Shown here piece after piece: positions 31,515-42,992 of a stretch of DNA of 64,000 bases. The notes below the pieces were generated by a model. It was not told the origin of the DNA, did not search any database, and worked only from the letters and a program-made list of their open reading frames with translations. Position 1 is the stretch's first letter, and each line of letters opens with the position of its first letter. A program made the position numbers and the translations under genes. Source of the DNA: Protopterus annectens (lineage: Eukaryota > Chordata > Ceratodontiformes > Protopteridae); NCBI RefSeq assembly GCF_019279795.1, contig NC_056726.1, positions 1,012,154,107 to 1,012,218,106 of the forward strand. The letters run 5' to 3'.

Positions 31515-32470
31515 GTGTTGCATGAATTTGGGGACATGTTCACTGGGAAACCAGGTTGCACCCACCTGGTGAAGCACCAGATGGATACAGGACCCCAAAG
31601 GCCTATTAGGCAGGCCCCTTATAGGGTGCCTGTGAGAGTCAGACAGACCCTGAGGGAGGAGGTACAGGAGATGTTGGAACTAGGGGTGATTCAAGAATCC
31701 AACAGTCCCTGGGCCTCCCCAGTGGTGCTGGTGCCAAAGAAGGATGGCAGCACCAGGTTCTGTGTGGACTGCAGGAAATTAAATAGTCACACCAAGAGAG
31801 ATGCTTACCCCAAGCCTAGGACAGATGAGGCCCTACAGCAGCAGAGTGGGGCTAAGTATTTTGCAACCACTGATCTTACCAAGGGATACTGGTAGGTGCC
31901 CTTGACTCCCAGTGCTAGAGAGAAGTCAGCCTTTGTGACTCCTTTTGGCTTGTATGAGTTCACAAAGATGCCCTTTGGGATGAAGTATGACCCAGCGACT
32001 TTCCAGAGGCTGGTAGATCATATCCTAGCAAGAGCAGGAGGGTTTGCCCTTACTTACCTGGATGATATTGCCATCTACAGCCATTCCTGGCCAGAGCACC
32101 TTCAGCATGTCAGGGAGGTGCTGGGCAGACTACAGAGAGCAGGGTTGACCATTAAGCTGAGCAAATGTCAGTTGGGTATGGCGGAGGTCTCCTAAGTAGG
32201 ACACAGAGTGAGGGTGGTAAGATCAGGCCAGAACCTGCCAAAGTGGAAGCCATTCAGGCATGGCCTGCACCTGTTACTAAAAAGCAGTTGATGGCATTTT
32301 TAGGGACAGCAGGGTACTACAGAAAGTTCATCCCCAGTTATAGTACCATAGCTGATCCCCTCACAGACCTGACAAGGAAGAACAGGCCAGATAAGGTAGT
32401 GTGGACCCCAGCATGTGAGCAGACATTCCAGAAGTTTAAAGAAGCTTTGGGAGGACCCCCTGTGTTAGCC
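31515..32470 (+). pseudogene. Reverse transcriptase of the Gmr1-like element
   Basis: It begins LHEFGDMFTGKPGCTH, then LELGVIQESNSPWASPVVLV and KKDGSTRFCVDCRKLN. A TAG follows KGYW. The frame continues with FGLYEFTKMPFGMKYDPATF and the catalytic TYLDDIAIYS (codons at about 32052-32081). A stop near 32195 and a frameshift separate the thumb/connection part (QLMAFLGTAGYYRKFIPSYS). It lies 3' of integrase. Confidence 0.92.
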
Positions 32471-32489
32471 AGTCCAGATTACAGCAAAT

Positions 32490-32866
32490 AATTTGTTGTG
32501 CAGGTGGATGCTTCAAACCATGGGGTAGGGGCTGTACTTAGCCAGATTTCTTCAGAAGGGGAATAGCACCCAGTGGTTTATCTCAGTCGTAGGCTCCGAC
32601 CTAGGGAGGAATGCTATGCAGCAGTAGAAAAGGAATGTCTAGCCATAGTGTGGGCATTGCAGAAACTTCAGCCATATCTGTATGGAAGAAAATTCACTGT
32701 AATGACAGATCACAACCCTCTAACATGGTTAAACAGAGCCAGTCAGCAAAATGCCAAGTTGCTAAGATGGAGCCTGGGGTTGCAAGCATATGATATGTCA
32801 GTGCAGCACCACAGTGGAAGTAGCAATGCCAATGCAGATGGGCTCTCAAGACAGGGAATGGGGTAA
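32490..32866 (+). pseudogene. RNase H of the Gmr1-like element
   Basis: The pieces are VVQVDASNHGVGAVLSQ (with a stop just before), YLSRRLRPREECYAAVEKEC (Glu site), LYGRKFTVMTDHNPLTWLN (Asp site) and a closing SGSSNANADGLSRQ. The order and spacing are those of Gypsy RNase H. One TAG interrupts the middle. Confidence 0.88.
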
Positions 32867-34302
32867 GGTACACTCAGACCTAACCCTTTCAAGCAGCGTT
32901 TCTCAAGGGTCATTTGAAAAACTAGCTTGAGTTCTCTGGTGGGGGCGGGGGATGTGAAGATTGGGTAGAGATGGGTGAAAAAAATGTGATGACTGGTACA
33001 GATGGGTGAAGGCTGCCAGGCTAGCCAAACAGAATTTGGTACATAATTCTATCATTTATAAATATGAATATAAACTACAGACTTGTTGTCTTAAATGTAA
33101 AGAAATACTGTTACATGTAGAACTAGAAATAAATGTGACAACAGTGCATTCTACTGACTAAAGTAAAGCCTGTGGTGACCCTTTGAAGTGGACAGTGGTG
33201 CCGAAAAGTCTAGATGAAGAAATTATTTCTATTGTTTTAACCAAGAGTTAAATTGCTAGATTTAAACATGCAAATGTATTTTATTGCTCTGTTCCTGGCC
33301 AGCTGCAAGATAACAAAAGGGAGATGTTAAGAATGCAAATGTAGTTAATCTGTCAGCCTGGGAACACCAGAAAAGTGTAAAAGATGATGGAATGTTTATC
33401 AGAACTGCAATAGCAATTTAAACAGTGAGAACCAGAGATTATTAAGCATTTTTGTATGACTATCCAACTCCGCACTGCCTTATGCTCTGTATGTAAGTAG
33501 GATTTCAGCATTGTGATTTCTTTTAGGGTTAGCTAGAAACTAGATAAGATTAGACTAAGTGTTTTTCTGTTATGTTAGAAATGTACTACTGAATTATTTT
33601 AAGCTTCTGTGTGATCTCTGAACTCTTGAGTGGCACTATGGTGTAGTAGTATTGTTTTTAGTATTTATTATTAAATGTTTTAAACCCTTTTCAACTATGG
33701 CTGTTTTGTGGAGAGATAAGTTAAGCTCTAGAGTACATTGCATATTTATAGAGTTTACTGTCTAAGTCACTCCAAATAATCCTTGACTGATTAGACACTT
33801 ACCAACTGGATAATAATATTGCACAGTAATAATTGGACACCCTTTTAATGGCCTATGGGTAGCTGATAATTATTAGCTGGTGGTGGCAGGAATTACTACT
33901 GTATAGTCTGGGTATAGCAGCACAGCTGGAGAATCTCTGTCAGCCTTTCCGAGGAGTGTCTGTGAAGTTGTATAAATACTTATCTCAAAGTGTGTGTGTG
34001 TGTGTGTCAGCTACTTGGGCAGGGACATGAAGCACTGGATGGACAGAGAGGGTACTGGAGGTTAGCTTGCCAGCTAGGCTGAGATCTGGACCCTATAGCT
34101 CTGCAAGTGGGGAGTCTTATTGGGGACCTAGAGAGCAAGGGAGCAACCAGCCCCAGACTGACAGTGATCTCTGTGTGCTCTTAAGGGAAATTGCACTTTC
34201 TGTGTGTATTTGTTATCCTTTCCTCATATATGAGACACCCTCTCTGGTGTTAGTGTTGAGGATTGAGGGTCCTTGATTGCTGGGCCAGTGCACGGGCATC
34301 AC
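32867..34302 (+). repeat. 3' non-coding region and 3' LTR of the Gmr1-like element
   Basis: Two purine tracts could mark the LTR start: GGTGGGGGCGGGGGA before TGTGAAGA at 32953, or AAAAGGGAGA before TGTTAAGA at 33325. A TATA-like TATAAATACTT lies near 33971, followed by a short GT tract (33989-34008). The LTR may end at CATCACA near 34302. With no 5' LTR to compare, the boundaries are uncertain. Confidence 0.45.
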
Positions 34303-34511
34303 ATATGGTGCCATTTATGCAAATTCCATTGGCAATTCTCCACACAATGGACATGCCAAATCAATGTTCTGTGTATATTTCCTGTCTGTCCTTTAGTCTT
34401 ATATAACATCTATGTAAATTTTCATTCCTGCATATGTAAGCTGTATTCTCTTGTTGTAACAATACTTTGAATCTTGCAATTTAAATATGTACTTAAAAAT
34501 AAATAAAATAA
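34303..34511 (+). other. Unassigned segment with A-rich tail
   Basis: This segment follows the presumed LTR and ends in AAAATAAATAAAATAAATAA, which suggests a retroposed end. The family is not recognised. Confidence 0.4.
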
Positions 34512-35420
34512 ATAAGTTTGGAACAATGTTGGGTGTTATTTCCTAATGCTCTGATGCAAGCAAAGAATGACATGTGGTTATCCTTAGCTTTCAATGCTTG
34601 TCTAAGTTCATGGGGTGCCTTTGTTTTCCTAATGGTATTTTCTATTCCCTTAAATAATCTTTTGATGTTGTCATTGATTTGTGGGTCTTTAATTTTGTTA
34701 TATATTCTAAGAAGTTTTTATTTTATTGTATTGTTTATTTATGCATGTGGGCAACTCAGCTGGTTTGCTATTAAACTTCCCATTTTATTTGGTTCTGGTA
34801 GGAACTGCCAGGTTAATGCATTTACTTAGGTGATCATAGAATTTATTTGCATAACTAGTAGCCACGTCAACATTTTGTGGGTAACCGTTATACTCGAAAA
34901 TTTAGACTTCATAGAATTGTAGGAGACCTGTACATTTGAAGTCTTTGAATACCGTGACTTTTACATTTGATGGTTTTTGGATTTTGAAGGAGAAAGTTAC
35001 CAGTCTGCATCAGACTTAACTGTGGAGGAGTAAACCAACTGGATAGTGCACATAAATGCATTTGTAATGGCCAGGTCAAACCTATTTTCTCCTCTAATGG
35101 ATTATTTGACTATTGAAGGCAGGACGTTCTTTCTGAAATCAAGGAGTTTTTGAGCATTTCTTTCATTTGATATAGATATCCCAGTTTACTGAAGGCTAGT
35201 TAAAGTCTCCCAGGATGATGGACTTCCTGTGTGTTTGAAGATCATCCAGTTTATTTAAGAGTCAAACATAGTTTTCACGGGAAATGGTGGGGGTCCTCTA
35301 AAAGGCTATGATCTGATGGCTGGATTTATTTAGTATGTTTTGTATCTCAATAAGTTGAGTTTTTGGATCTCTAGGAGTCTGCCTCAAAGTAACGCTGTCT
35401 GTATGGATATTGTACTGCAG
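34512..35420 (-). mobile_element. CR1-clade LINE, copy I, ancient endonuclease-region remnant
   Basis: The minus strand shows traces of the endonuclease domain, such as IILGDFN near 35200-35220. Its lower end resembles part of copy C (compare 14340-14450 with 34540-34640: TGGTTATCCTTAGCTTTC-like). It is too decayed for a continuous frame. Confidence 0.6.
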
Positions 35421-35639
35421 CTGTCATCAGGTCAAAAGATGTGATAGACACAAAGCCCCTGGTATAGAGGAACTTTTAAAAGATGTTTCAGTAACAATAC
35501 TCCCGTAAGTGTGGTTGAAATGCAGGGTGCCTCAAGGACTTGAAATTCGGTATATAGACTGATAACACTGGGCAGTACTAACTTGATATTGCCTGCTTCT
35601 TGATTTCTTTTCTTTTTATTTGGGAGAATCATTACTTAC

Positions 35640-35744
35640 AGTTAACTACTACAGTACATATCAACACATTTTGCTGACCATAAGCTGCAGTCATTTTATT
35701 ATATATTTTTTATTTGTCAACTGGATAAGTCAAATGATCCCTTT
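35640..35744. other. AT-rich spacer, possible repeat X tail
   Basis: TTTTTATTTGTCAACTGG and ATAAGTCAAATGATCCC resemble the tail of repeat X. The match is too short to be sure. Confidence 0.35.
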
Positions 35745-37148
35745 TAACACCTTTATTTTATTATCACTTGTGACATAGGCAAACTTACGTTTACATAAAA
35801 GTAATCAAACCATATTAACATGTTTACATTTACAGACATTATACATCACATACATTGTTCTTTACCATATAATCAAGGTGTCATTACATAAATTGTACAA
35901 TTCCTGCCTTTTCTTAAACCTCATTCTTACCCCGAAACATTTTTCAGCATGTATTGTTCTCACAATTTCCATTTTTTCTATGTAATTTACTCCTACCTCT
36001 TTCTAAAGATCACACTTTCTGTTATTTTACATCTGTTACAATATTCATTACTTCAAGCAGAGTTGATTTAATCTTTGATTTCCATTTTCTAGTAATTGAC
36101 TTTCTTGACAGTCAACAGAATTAAACTTAACATGGCCTTACTATGTCTAGACAATTCAGATCCTGTATCCCAGCTCAAAAAAAATTATTTCCTTAGTCAG
36201 ACCCATTTGCTCACCAATATTTCTGACAGAATATTCTTTAGCGGATTTTTAAAGCTTGACAACTCATTGTACTCTGAGAACCTGTTTCTTTCCCACTGCA
36301 CCTCCAACATTTGCCATGTAAAAGAGGAAAATGTCTATGGAGTCTGCTTGGGGTATAAATGTATCTATGTGAACACTTCCAGACAAAAATCCTAAATCTA
36401 GAATTTGTTGCATATTTGGGAGGCATACACATGTCCTCCCATTCTTTCTTTGTGAATTGTTGATTAAATCTCTCTTCCCAATCGTTTCTGACCTTCTGTA
36501 ATTGATTCCTAAAGCTAATGCGCAATATTTTATATGCCTGACTAATTATTCCCTTTGTAACAGCAGCTTCTGTTATAGGTTCAATTAATTAAATTAATTA
36601 AAAACTCAGCCAATGCAGATCTTTTACTTGGGATTCCGCTATCCCTTTCTCTTTGTCTGTACTCTGATATCAACCCTGATAGGGAAAGCAATCAGTAGTC
36701 TGCAGTCCAGATGTCTTAACTGGACTCCTCCCATTCTATTACCTTTCCTTCTGTAATTACTTGTTCCCAATACCGTGGTTCCTTTGCCAGCGTTCTCCAG
36801 TAAATTCTAGCCCCTCTTGCCTATTCTCTGTACCCCGGATTGCAGTTATCCCTATCATCAGAATCTCCTTTCTCTATTCCTGTGTTAGCTTAGTTATTAG
36901 TATACTTTCTGCTACTTTAAGAATATAATACTCTGTATAACTGTTGTTATTCTCCATAAGGAACTGAAGTAAAAATCCCACTCTTTCCTTATTTCTGACC
37001 CCCCCCACTTTATCATCATCACTTTCAGCTTTGAATTGTAGCTTTGTGCTTGTGTATCAGAGTCTTAACCGTGTAACTCTAGATATCCCTTCAAATCAGG
37101 TAATCCTAAATCTCCTTGTTCTGTTTGGGAGGATCAACATATCCCACT
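35745..37148 (-). mobile_element. L1-clade LINE, ORF2 C-terminus and 3' UTR (3' part of a split copy)
   Basis: On the minus strand: GDLGLPDLKGY in a shifted frame near 37100, a C-terminal domain at 36238-36525 (VRNDWEERFNQQFTKKEWED, YIYTPSRLHRHFP, KCWRCSGKETG) and a 3' UTR with AATAAAG near 35750. About 120 bp of the 3' UTR match the plus-strand L1 end at 46830-46960. The upstream half of the same L1 continues at 41412, beyond CR1-J. Confidence 0.8.
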
Positions 37149-37402
37149 TGTTCATAGGTTCATAGGTTCATAGGTAGGTACTAGGCTATTAGCCCTAGGG
37201 CCTATATAAGCCTAGCCAAAGGTACCCTGGCTTTTGCCACCCAAGAAAATTATTTTCCTGTGCCACTGTCGAGCAGAGCCACATAAGTGATCCCCGGGGT
37301 GAATTTCCTATCTCCCATCCAATCATCAAGATTTTTCTTGAAGAGTGCTAATGAGGAGCTTTGTTTGATATAGATAGGTAGTTTGTTCCAGAGTATGGGA
37401 AG

Positions 37403-40045
37403 TTGGGAAGTCTCTGGGACAGGAATCTATCCCTCCAGCATGTTCTGTTTATTGTGGTGACGAGGTTTAGGTCCCTAGAGCGTGTAGCTCATAGGGATTG
37501 GGATTTCTTTAAGTGGAGCATGTCTAAAAGCTCTGGGTTTGACATAGCTTTGTGTGTTAGGCAGATATCGCCTCTGAGTAGGCGATATGCAATGGAGTAA
37601 AGCTGCAGTTTTTTGAGACGGTCTGCATAGGGCATCTCTTTGAGGCCGGTAATCCTCTTTGTGAGGTATTTCTGTGGCCTTTCCAGTTGTTGTAGATGTC
37701 TTGTGAGGTACATACCAAAAGAGGCAATGTACTCTATAATGGGTCTAATGAGTAACGAGTAATTACCTCTTTTTTCCTGGATGAGAAACCTTTTGTGATG
37801 AGGTGTGCCACATAGAAGGATTTCCTGACTACTGTGGCGATGTGATTATCAAAGGAGAGACTACTGTCCACCTGTGTCCCAAGGTCTCGTATCACACTTT
37901 CAGTGTTAAGTAGACTACCACCTATGTGGTAGTTCGTGGGTACTGAGTTTTTACCAAAAGGAATGACAATGCACTTTTTGGCATTGAGCTTGAGGCCATG
38001 GCTTTGACACCAGGCATCAGTCTCAGCAAGGCCCTTTTGTAGGATGTCCACATCTTTTGGAGTTTTGATTATGGCTCCTAGTTTGCAGTCATCTGCGAAC
38101 TTCATTAGCAAAAGACCTTCTGTGTTGGCCTGTACTTCAGAGAAGTAAATACCAAACAGGAGAGGACCCAGGACTGAACCCTGTGGTACTCCACTTGTCA
38201 CTGGTCTGAAGCTGGATTTGGAGTCTGCTACTTTCACAGTGTGGGTTCTGTCAGTGAGCCAGTTGGCAACCCATCTTGTGACATAGGGATTTATACCTAG
38301 TTTAGTGAGTTTATCTATAATTCCAGAGTGGGGGATGGTGTCAAAAGCCTTGGCGAGATCTAGATAGGCTGTGTGAACCACCTTACCCTCATCTACGGCT
38401 TTGGTGACTGCTTTAAAGAAGTCTATCAGGTTTAGGAGACATGATCTGCCTTTTACAAACCCAAACTTGGTGGGGTCCTGAGTTTGGAGATTACCAATGT
38501 CATTGTTTATAAGTTCCATGATGATACGCTCCATAGCCTTGCAGACCAGGCTCGTTAGGCTAATGGGGTGGTAGTTTCCAGGGTCTGTGGTGGCTCCCCC
38601 TTTGTGGAGTGGGATAACTGTCACTGTGCGCCATTCAGTGGGCACATAGCCTAAGGTGAGGCTATGATTGAACATGGTACTTAGGTGGGGTGCCAGTTCG
38701 TTCTGCAATTCATGTAGAACACAGCCTGGGATGTCTTCAGGTCCCATGGATGCTGTATTCTTGGCTTTGGATAGTGTGTTTTTTACCTGTGCAGCCGTGA
38801 TTACAGGAACTTTGCATTCTTCTGGTATAGAGATGGGCCCTTTAGGGGATGACAGAAGAGTAAAATTAGCACTGAACCTATTTGCCAGGATGTTGGCAAT
38901 ATCCATTGGTTCTGTATATTTAGTGCCATTGTGCTGTAACTCAGAGCAGATCTGAGTGTTGCCATTGAGATTCTTGACATAGCTATAGAATGCTTTGTGG
39001 CTGTCTTTAGAGTCAGTGGCAATTTTGTTTTCATAACTAGCTTTGCAGGATTTTATGAGGGATCTCAGCTTCTTACTGAAGCTGACCAGGGAGTTTCTCC
39101 AGTCATGGGATTTTACTCTTTTTTGCAACAGTTTCTTTCTTCTGTTGTAGAGTTTGTTTATGGCAGGGGACTACCAGATTGGCTTCCTTTTTTTGGAGGA
39201 TAGCATCTTGGTTCTGTTAAGGATTGCACTTTTCATGCACTCATGTAAGTGGTTATAAAGTGCATTTGTGTAGGATTCAGCAGTCATACCTCTATTGTCC
39301 ATCAGCATGGGTGTCGTGAAGTTTGCCACTTGTGTCTTAAGAAGCGTGAAGTTGGCTTTGGAGAAATTTTTTACTGTGGTTTTCCTAATGGGGGGTGGGG
39401 GAGGGATGTGGATGTCTAGGGTGATTAGCTTATGGTCAGATCTGACCAACGAGGAATTGACCTCTGGTGTGGAGCACCGGTTGCCCATGTTGGTAATAAC
39501 CAGGTCTAGGATATTGCTGCCCCTGGTGGGGGTGTGGATAAGTTGATCCGTGGCACTGGAATTTACAAATTCCAGAAAACGTTGAGCACAAGAGTTGGTA
39601 CATGAGTAGTTTTCCCAGTTAATGGTAGGGTAGTTGAAATCGTCCATTATTAGGGTGTTAGGTTGTACCCTAATATTTTCCAGTGTATTAAGAAATGAGG
39701 AGTGGGAATTATGGGACATGGTGGGGGATCTGTAGCAAGCTACAATTTGGATTGCGGTCTTGCCCAGAGTTAGTTGCACTTGGATAATCTCGGATGCATT
39801 ATGCTGAGCAACTATCCTGGAGGTGTGGATATCCTTAATGAATATGGACATGCCTCCGCCTTTAGTGTTTCGGTCCAGGTTAGGTGGCCGAAAGGTGTGG
39901 TATGAATTATAGCCTGGTAATGCAGGGTACTCTCTGGAGCCTTGAACCAGGTCTCTGTAACTGCACAGATGTCACTGTTCTCCATTTTAAGGAGTGCCTT
40001 GAGAGAGTGCATTTTGAGGTTTAGACTTCTAGCATTGAGTAGCAA
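37403..40045 (-). pseudogene. CR1 ORF2 with several frameshifts (copy J)
   Basis: Open pieces follow each other: 39812-40045 (MLLNARSLNLKM, ETWFKA), 39171-39851 (endonuclease core with SDHKLITLDIHIP), 37734-39128 (fingers to thumb, with NYHPISLTSLV, LDLAKAFDT, GVPQGSVLGPLLF, FADDCKLG) and 37489-37713 (C-terminus). In the third piece all reverse transcriptase motifs are intact. The endonuclease GDFN appears as DDFN, a likely inactivating change. Three to four indels separate the pieces. Confidence 0.9.
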
Positions 40046-40106
40046 TACCCTCAGATTCTTCTTGCCTGTATCTGTTAGGGTGGTGAATTTGTCATTTGAA
40101 CCTTGC

Positions 40107-41063
40107 CTAAAAAGGCACTATAGGGGTGGCTAGAGCCTTAGCCAGTATCCAGAATCCCAGGGGCGACAGGTGCAGGCGATCTCTGGCAAAGCATCGTGGC
40201 TTGTCGATCATGTCATCCCAGGCAGACAGATACTGGATCCCCTTAGAATGACACCAGAAGCTTAGCCAACTGTTGAAGTCAATCATTTTGTCCTTGTACT
40301 GTAGTATCATTCTGGGTGATGGCAGGATGTTACTCAGGGCCAGGGTCATACCTGCCTGGGCTACAAGATCGGACAGCTCCTCCATGTCCCTTTTCATGTA
40401 GTCCAAGGAGGTACGTCTCAGGTCATTCACATCAACATGGACAATGACAGAGTCATATTTGTAATTGTTGTGGAGTGACCTGAGTGCATGCGTTATGTGG
40501 TGGATCCTGGCACCAAACAGGCAGCTGACAGTAACTTTCTCCTTGTTTTGCCTGGTGAGTGGAACATCAGTGTGCCTGACTATAGAGTCACCTATGACTA
40601 GAGTGTTGGGTACGTTGTTATGCCTTATGGGCTGTGGTTGAGTAGCACAGTGAGTTTGTGAGCTATGTGTCATTTGGGTTGTGTTGGGGGGTGGAGGTTG
40701 CTTGTGTTTCTGCTTTGGAGGTCCCTGTTGCTTGGGCAGGTTTTTACTGAGAGCCTCCACGAATGTAGGTGTGTGTTTTGTGTTTCTATGTGTGTGTTTT
40801 GGTGGTGTAGGTTTTGAGGGACTATGTGCTGAGTGTGGTGTGGTGCAAGTGTTTACCTTCTCCTCTTGACTGTCTAGTCCAGTCTTGGGTGAAGAGAACT
40901 TTGCTTCCAGTTTGGCTATATAAGTGCATCTCTTACAGGTTGTAGTGTTGGGTGGTAGGAGGAGAGGGTTGTCTGTATACATGTGGCAATTACTGTATTG
41001 CCCCAAGATGCCCAGATTCATCAGGTAGACAGGAGAAAACACCGGGGGCTGACCCTTAGACAT
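40107..41063 (-). CDS. CR1 ORF1 protein, full length, zinc finger and esterase-like (copy J)
   Basis: A 318-codon intact ORF1. Residues 20-50 hold a zinc-finger-like motif (YSNCHMYTDN, TCKRC); the first Cys is Tyr here, while copy E keeps CSNC, so this copy has probably lost a zinc ligand. Residues 60-150 are a basic Pro/Thr/His-rich linker. The SGNH-hydrolase-like domain follows: GDSIVR at 158-163 (candidate nucleophile Ser160), GARIHH at 184-189, VNDL at 212-215, and DRLHLSP at 295-301 with the Asp and His of block V. CR1 ORF1 proteins are thought to bind element RNA; the enzymatic role of the esterase domain is not settled. ORF2 lies about 60 bp downstream. Confidence 0.9.
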   Translation of the reverse strand: MSKGQPPVFSPVYLMNLGILGQYSNCHMYTDNPLLLPPNTTTCKRCTYIAKLEAKFSSPKTGLDSQEEKVNTCTTPHSAHSPSKPTPPKHTHRNTKHTPTFVEALSKNLPKQQGPPKQKHKQPPPPNTTQMTHSSQTHCATQPQPIRHNNVPNTLVIGDSIVRHTDVPLTRQNKEKVTVSCLFGARIHHITHALRSLHNNYKYDSVIVHVDVNDLRRTSLDYMKRDMEELSDLVAQAGMTLALSNILPSPRMILQYKDKMIDFNSWLSFWCHSKGIQYLSAWDDMIDKPRCFARDRLHLSPLGFWILAKALATPIVPF

Positions 41064-41416
41064 GCCTGGATTGGTGCTTATTTGTTAAGTACTAGAAACT
41101 GTTTTCCTCTAGACAGTGAGGAAAACTGAGTGCTGTAGTAATTTGTAGCTTATTTAGTGCTTACAATAAGTTCTGAACAAGTGCTGAAACAAAAACTGGC
41201 TAGTTCTAAGAAACAAAATTAAGCTAGAAGGCTTCCCTCCAACACAGAAAGGCTTGGGGGCCTAGAAGCCTACAAATAGTCCTGGACACAGCAAATCTAT
41301 ATCCAGGCTAGACTACCCACAGGAAAGGCAGGAAACAAGCTTAGAAAAGTTTTTTTTTTAGTGGAAAGAGAGAAAGGAGCAGCAGAAACTAAGCTGATTG
41401 GCCTTCTCAAATGTTC

Positions 41417-42992
41417 TCTCTGTACTGGGTGGAATGTCTCTTGCCATCCCAGATAAAATTCTTCAACTCTTTATTAATAACTACCTACAACTTCTACTCT
41501 AGTTGATAAAAATATGACTGACCTGTGTGTAAAACGTCTTCTTCTTTAGGCTTTTCCTGGTTAGGGGTCGCCACAGTGGATCACCTTGTCCAATCATGAT
41601 TGGCAGTGGAGTTTTTCTGGTGTTGAGTTGCCAGCCTGGTGCCCAACCTTTCACAGAAGGCACACACATGCACGCACTCATGCCTAGGGCCAATTTAGTG
41701 TCCAATTCACCTACAGCATGTCTTTGGGATGTGGGAGGAAACCGGAGCACATGGAGGAAACCCACGTGACCACAGGGAGGACATGCAGACTCCACAAAGA
41801 AGGCACCCCAGTTGAGGATTGAACCAGAGATCCTCTTGCTGTGAGGTGGCAATGCTAACTGCTGCACCACCGTGGCTGCCCCTGACCTGTGTATAAAACT
41901 AAAGGGACTAAAACCATTTTCATTGCATGTATCTTACTACTGCTATCAATAGGCAAGGGCTTATAGTTTCTCAATTTTTGTATAATCTTTTGTTTAGTCT
42001 CTTCACACATATCCTTACCTGCTATAACAGAATCCTTTTTAATCCATATTCGTAAATACTTCATTCTTATCCTGTCCCTATAAATATGGGTATTGCTGAA
42101 CCAGTTTATGAGTGGGTACATAATTTACAGCAGTAGCCGTTGTTTTATCTTCATTACTTTTATACCCCCCCAAAAAACAAACAATCTAGAACTGTTTCAG
42201 AATGCTGCACAACACTGAGATGTCCTTTTCTGGTTCCATCACTTAGAAAATAATATATAATCTGCAAATAAAGCCACCTTTTCTTGAACTCCATACCAAT
42301 CATATCCTTGAATTTCTGAGTCCCTTGTTTTCTTTGACAATGGTTCTAAGTATAATGCAAATAACAAATGGGAAAGAGGATATCCCTGCCTAGTTCCTCT
42401 GTACTGACACAAATTATAAGAGAGGAACCCTTCCACCATTGCCATAAAATCCCAGGTAACTCTATCAAATGCTTTCTTTGCATCAAGACTTACCAACAGT
42501 AGTCGCATTTTCTTATATTCTCTTTCCCTCTAGATCATCAATGTTCTATTAATGTTGTCAAATGTTTGCTTCCCCTCCACAAAACTACAATGATCCATAT
42601 CTTTCATTTTTAACATCACCTTTGTCATTCTTTTAGCCACTATAGAATTTATAATCATGGTTTAGAAATGAGATGGGCCTATATGAAGCCGGATCAGATG
42701 GGTCTTTACTCATCACAGGTTTTTTTCCAAGATGTTGGTGTCTCCCCTCCTTTTTAAAATACAGTAAATCAAAATCTTCCAGATCTTTATCACTTTCTTT
42801 GCTCCTAGCCTCCAGACTTCCTCTAGAATACCATCTATTCCTGGAGACTTTACTGCAGAGGGGTTATACATCAGCATTTTAGCTCATCTTATCATGTCTA
42901 CTGCTAATTGTTGAGCCTCATCTACCTCTAACCCTGGCTTATTTAAGTCTTCCATAAATATTTAAATTTGTGCTTTTTCTTGATTTCTGTAA
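41417..42992 (-). mobile_element. L1-clade LINE, reverse transcriptase part (middle of a split copy)
   Basis: Reading on the minus strand from 42992: LVSLDAKKAFDRVTWDFM, then GTRQGYPLSHLLFALYLEPL and ALFADYILFS (42239-42508), where the family FADD is FADY. Further down are KLRNYKPLPIDSSSKIHAMK and EFYLGWQ. It joins L1 sequence at 37148 across CR1-J and at 46311 across the Gypsy element, and is interrupted by SINE R4. Confidence 0.85.
41536..41881 (-). mobile_element. tRNA-derived SINE with RTE-type tail (R4), 18-bp target duplication
   Basis: The longest copy of this SINE group, 346 bp. CTGACCTGTGTGTAAAAC (41518-41535) and CTGACCTGTGTATAAAAC (41882-41899) flank it with one mismatch. The head has GTGCAGCAGTTAGCATTGCC and the body has GTGGGTTTCCTCCATGTGC. 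The tail is GTGGCGACCCCTAACCAGG, then AAAAGCCTAAAGAAGAAGA, close to the RTE end. Confidence 0.93.

Larger units (their letters stand above)
29404..34302 (+). mobile_element. Gmr1-like Gypsy LTR retrotransposon, 5' truncated and mutated
   Basis: The order is gag, protease remnant, integrase, reverse transcriptase, RNase H, 3' LTR. Integrase precedes reverse transcriptase, unlike ordinary Gypsy elements; this order is the hallmark of Gmr1-like elements first described in deuterostomes. The gag is SCAN-like, which fits the published link between Gmr1-like gag and the SCAN domain. No 5' LTR is found upstream. Several stops and frameshifts mean it is dead. Confidence 0.88.
37154..41411 (-). mobile_element. 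Full-length CR1-clade LINE, copy J, inserted in an L1
   Basis: A complete 4258-bp CR1: 5' UTR (41064-41411), ORF1, ORF2, 3' UTR and tail (three TTCATAGG units). TGTTC flanks it at 37149-37153 and 41412-41416. L1 coding sequence continues across the site, which fixes both ends. ORF1 is open; ORF2 is broken by a few frameshifts. Confidence 0.92.
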
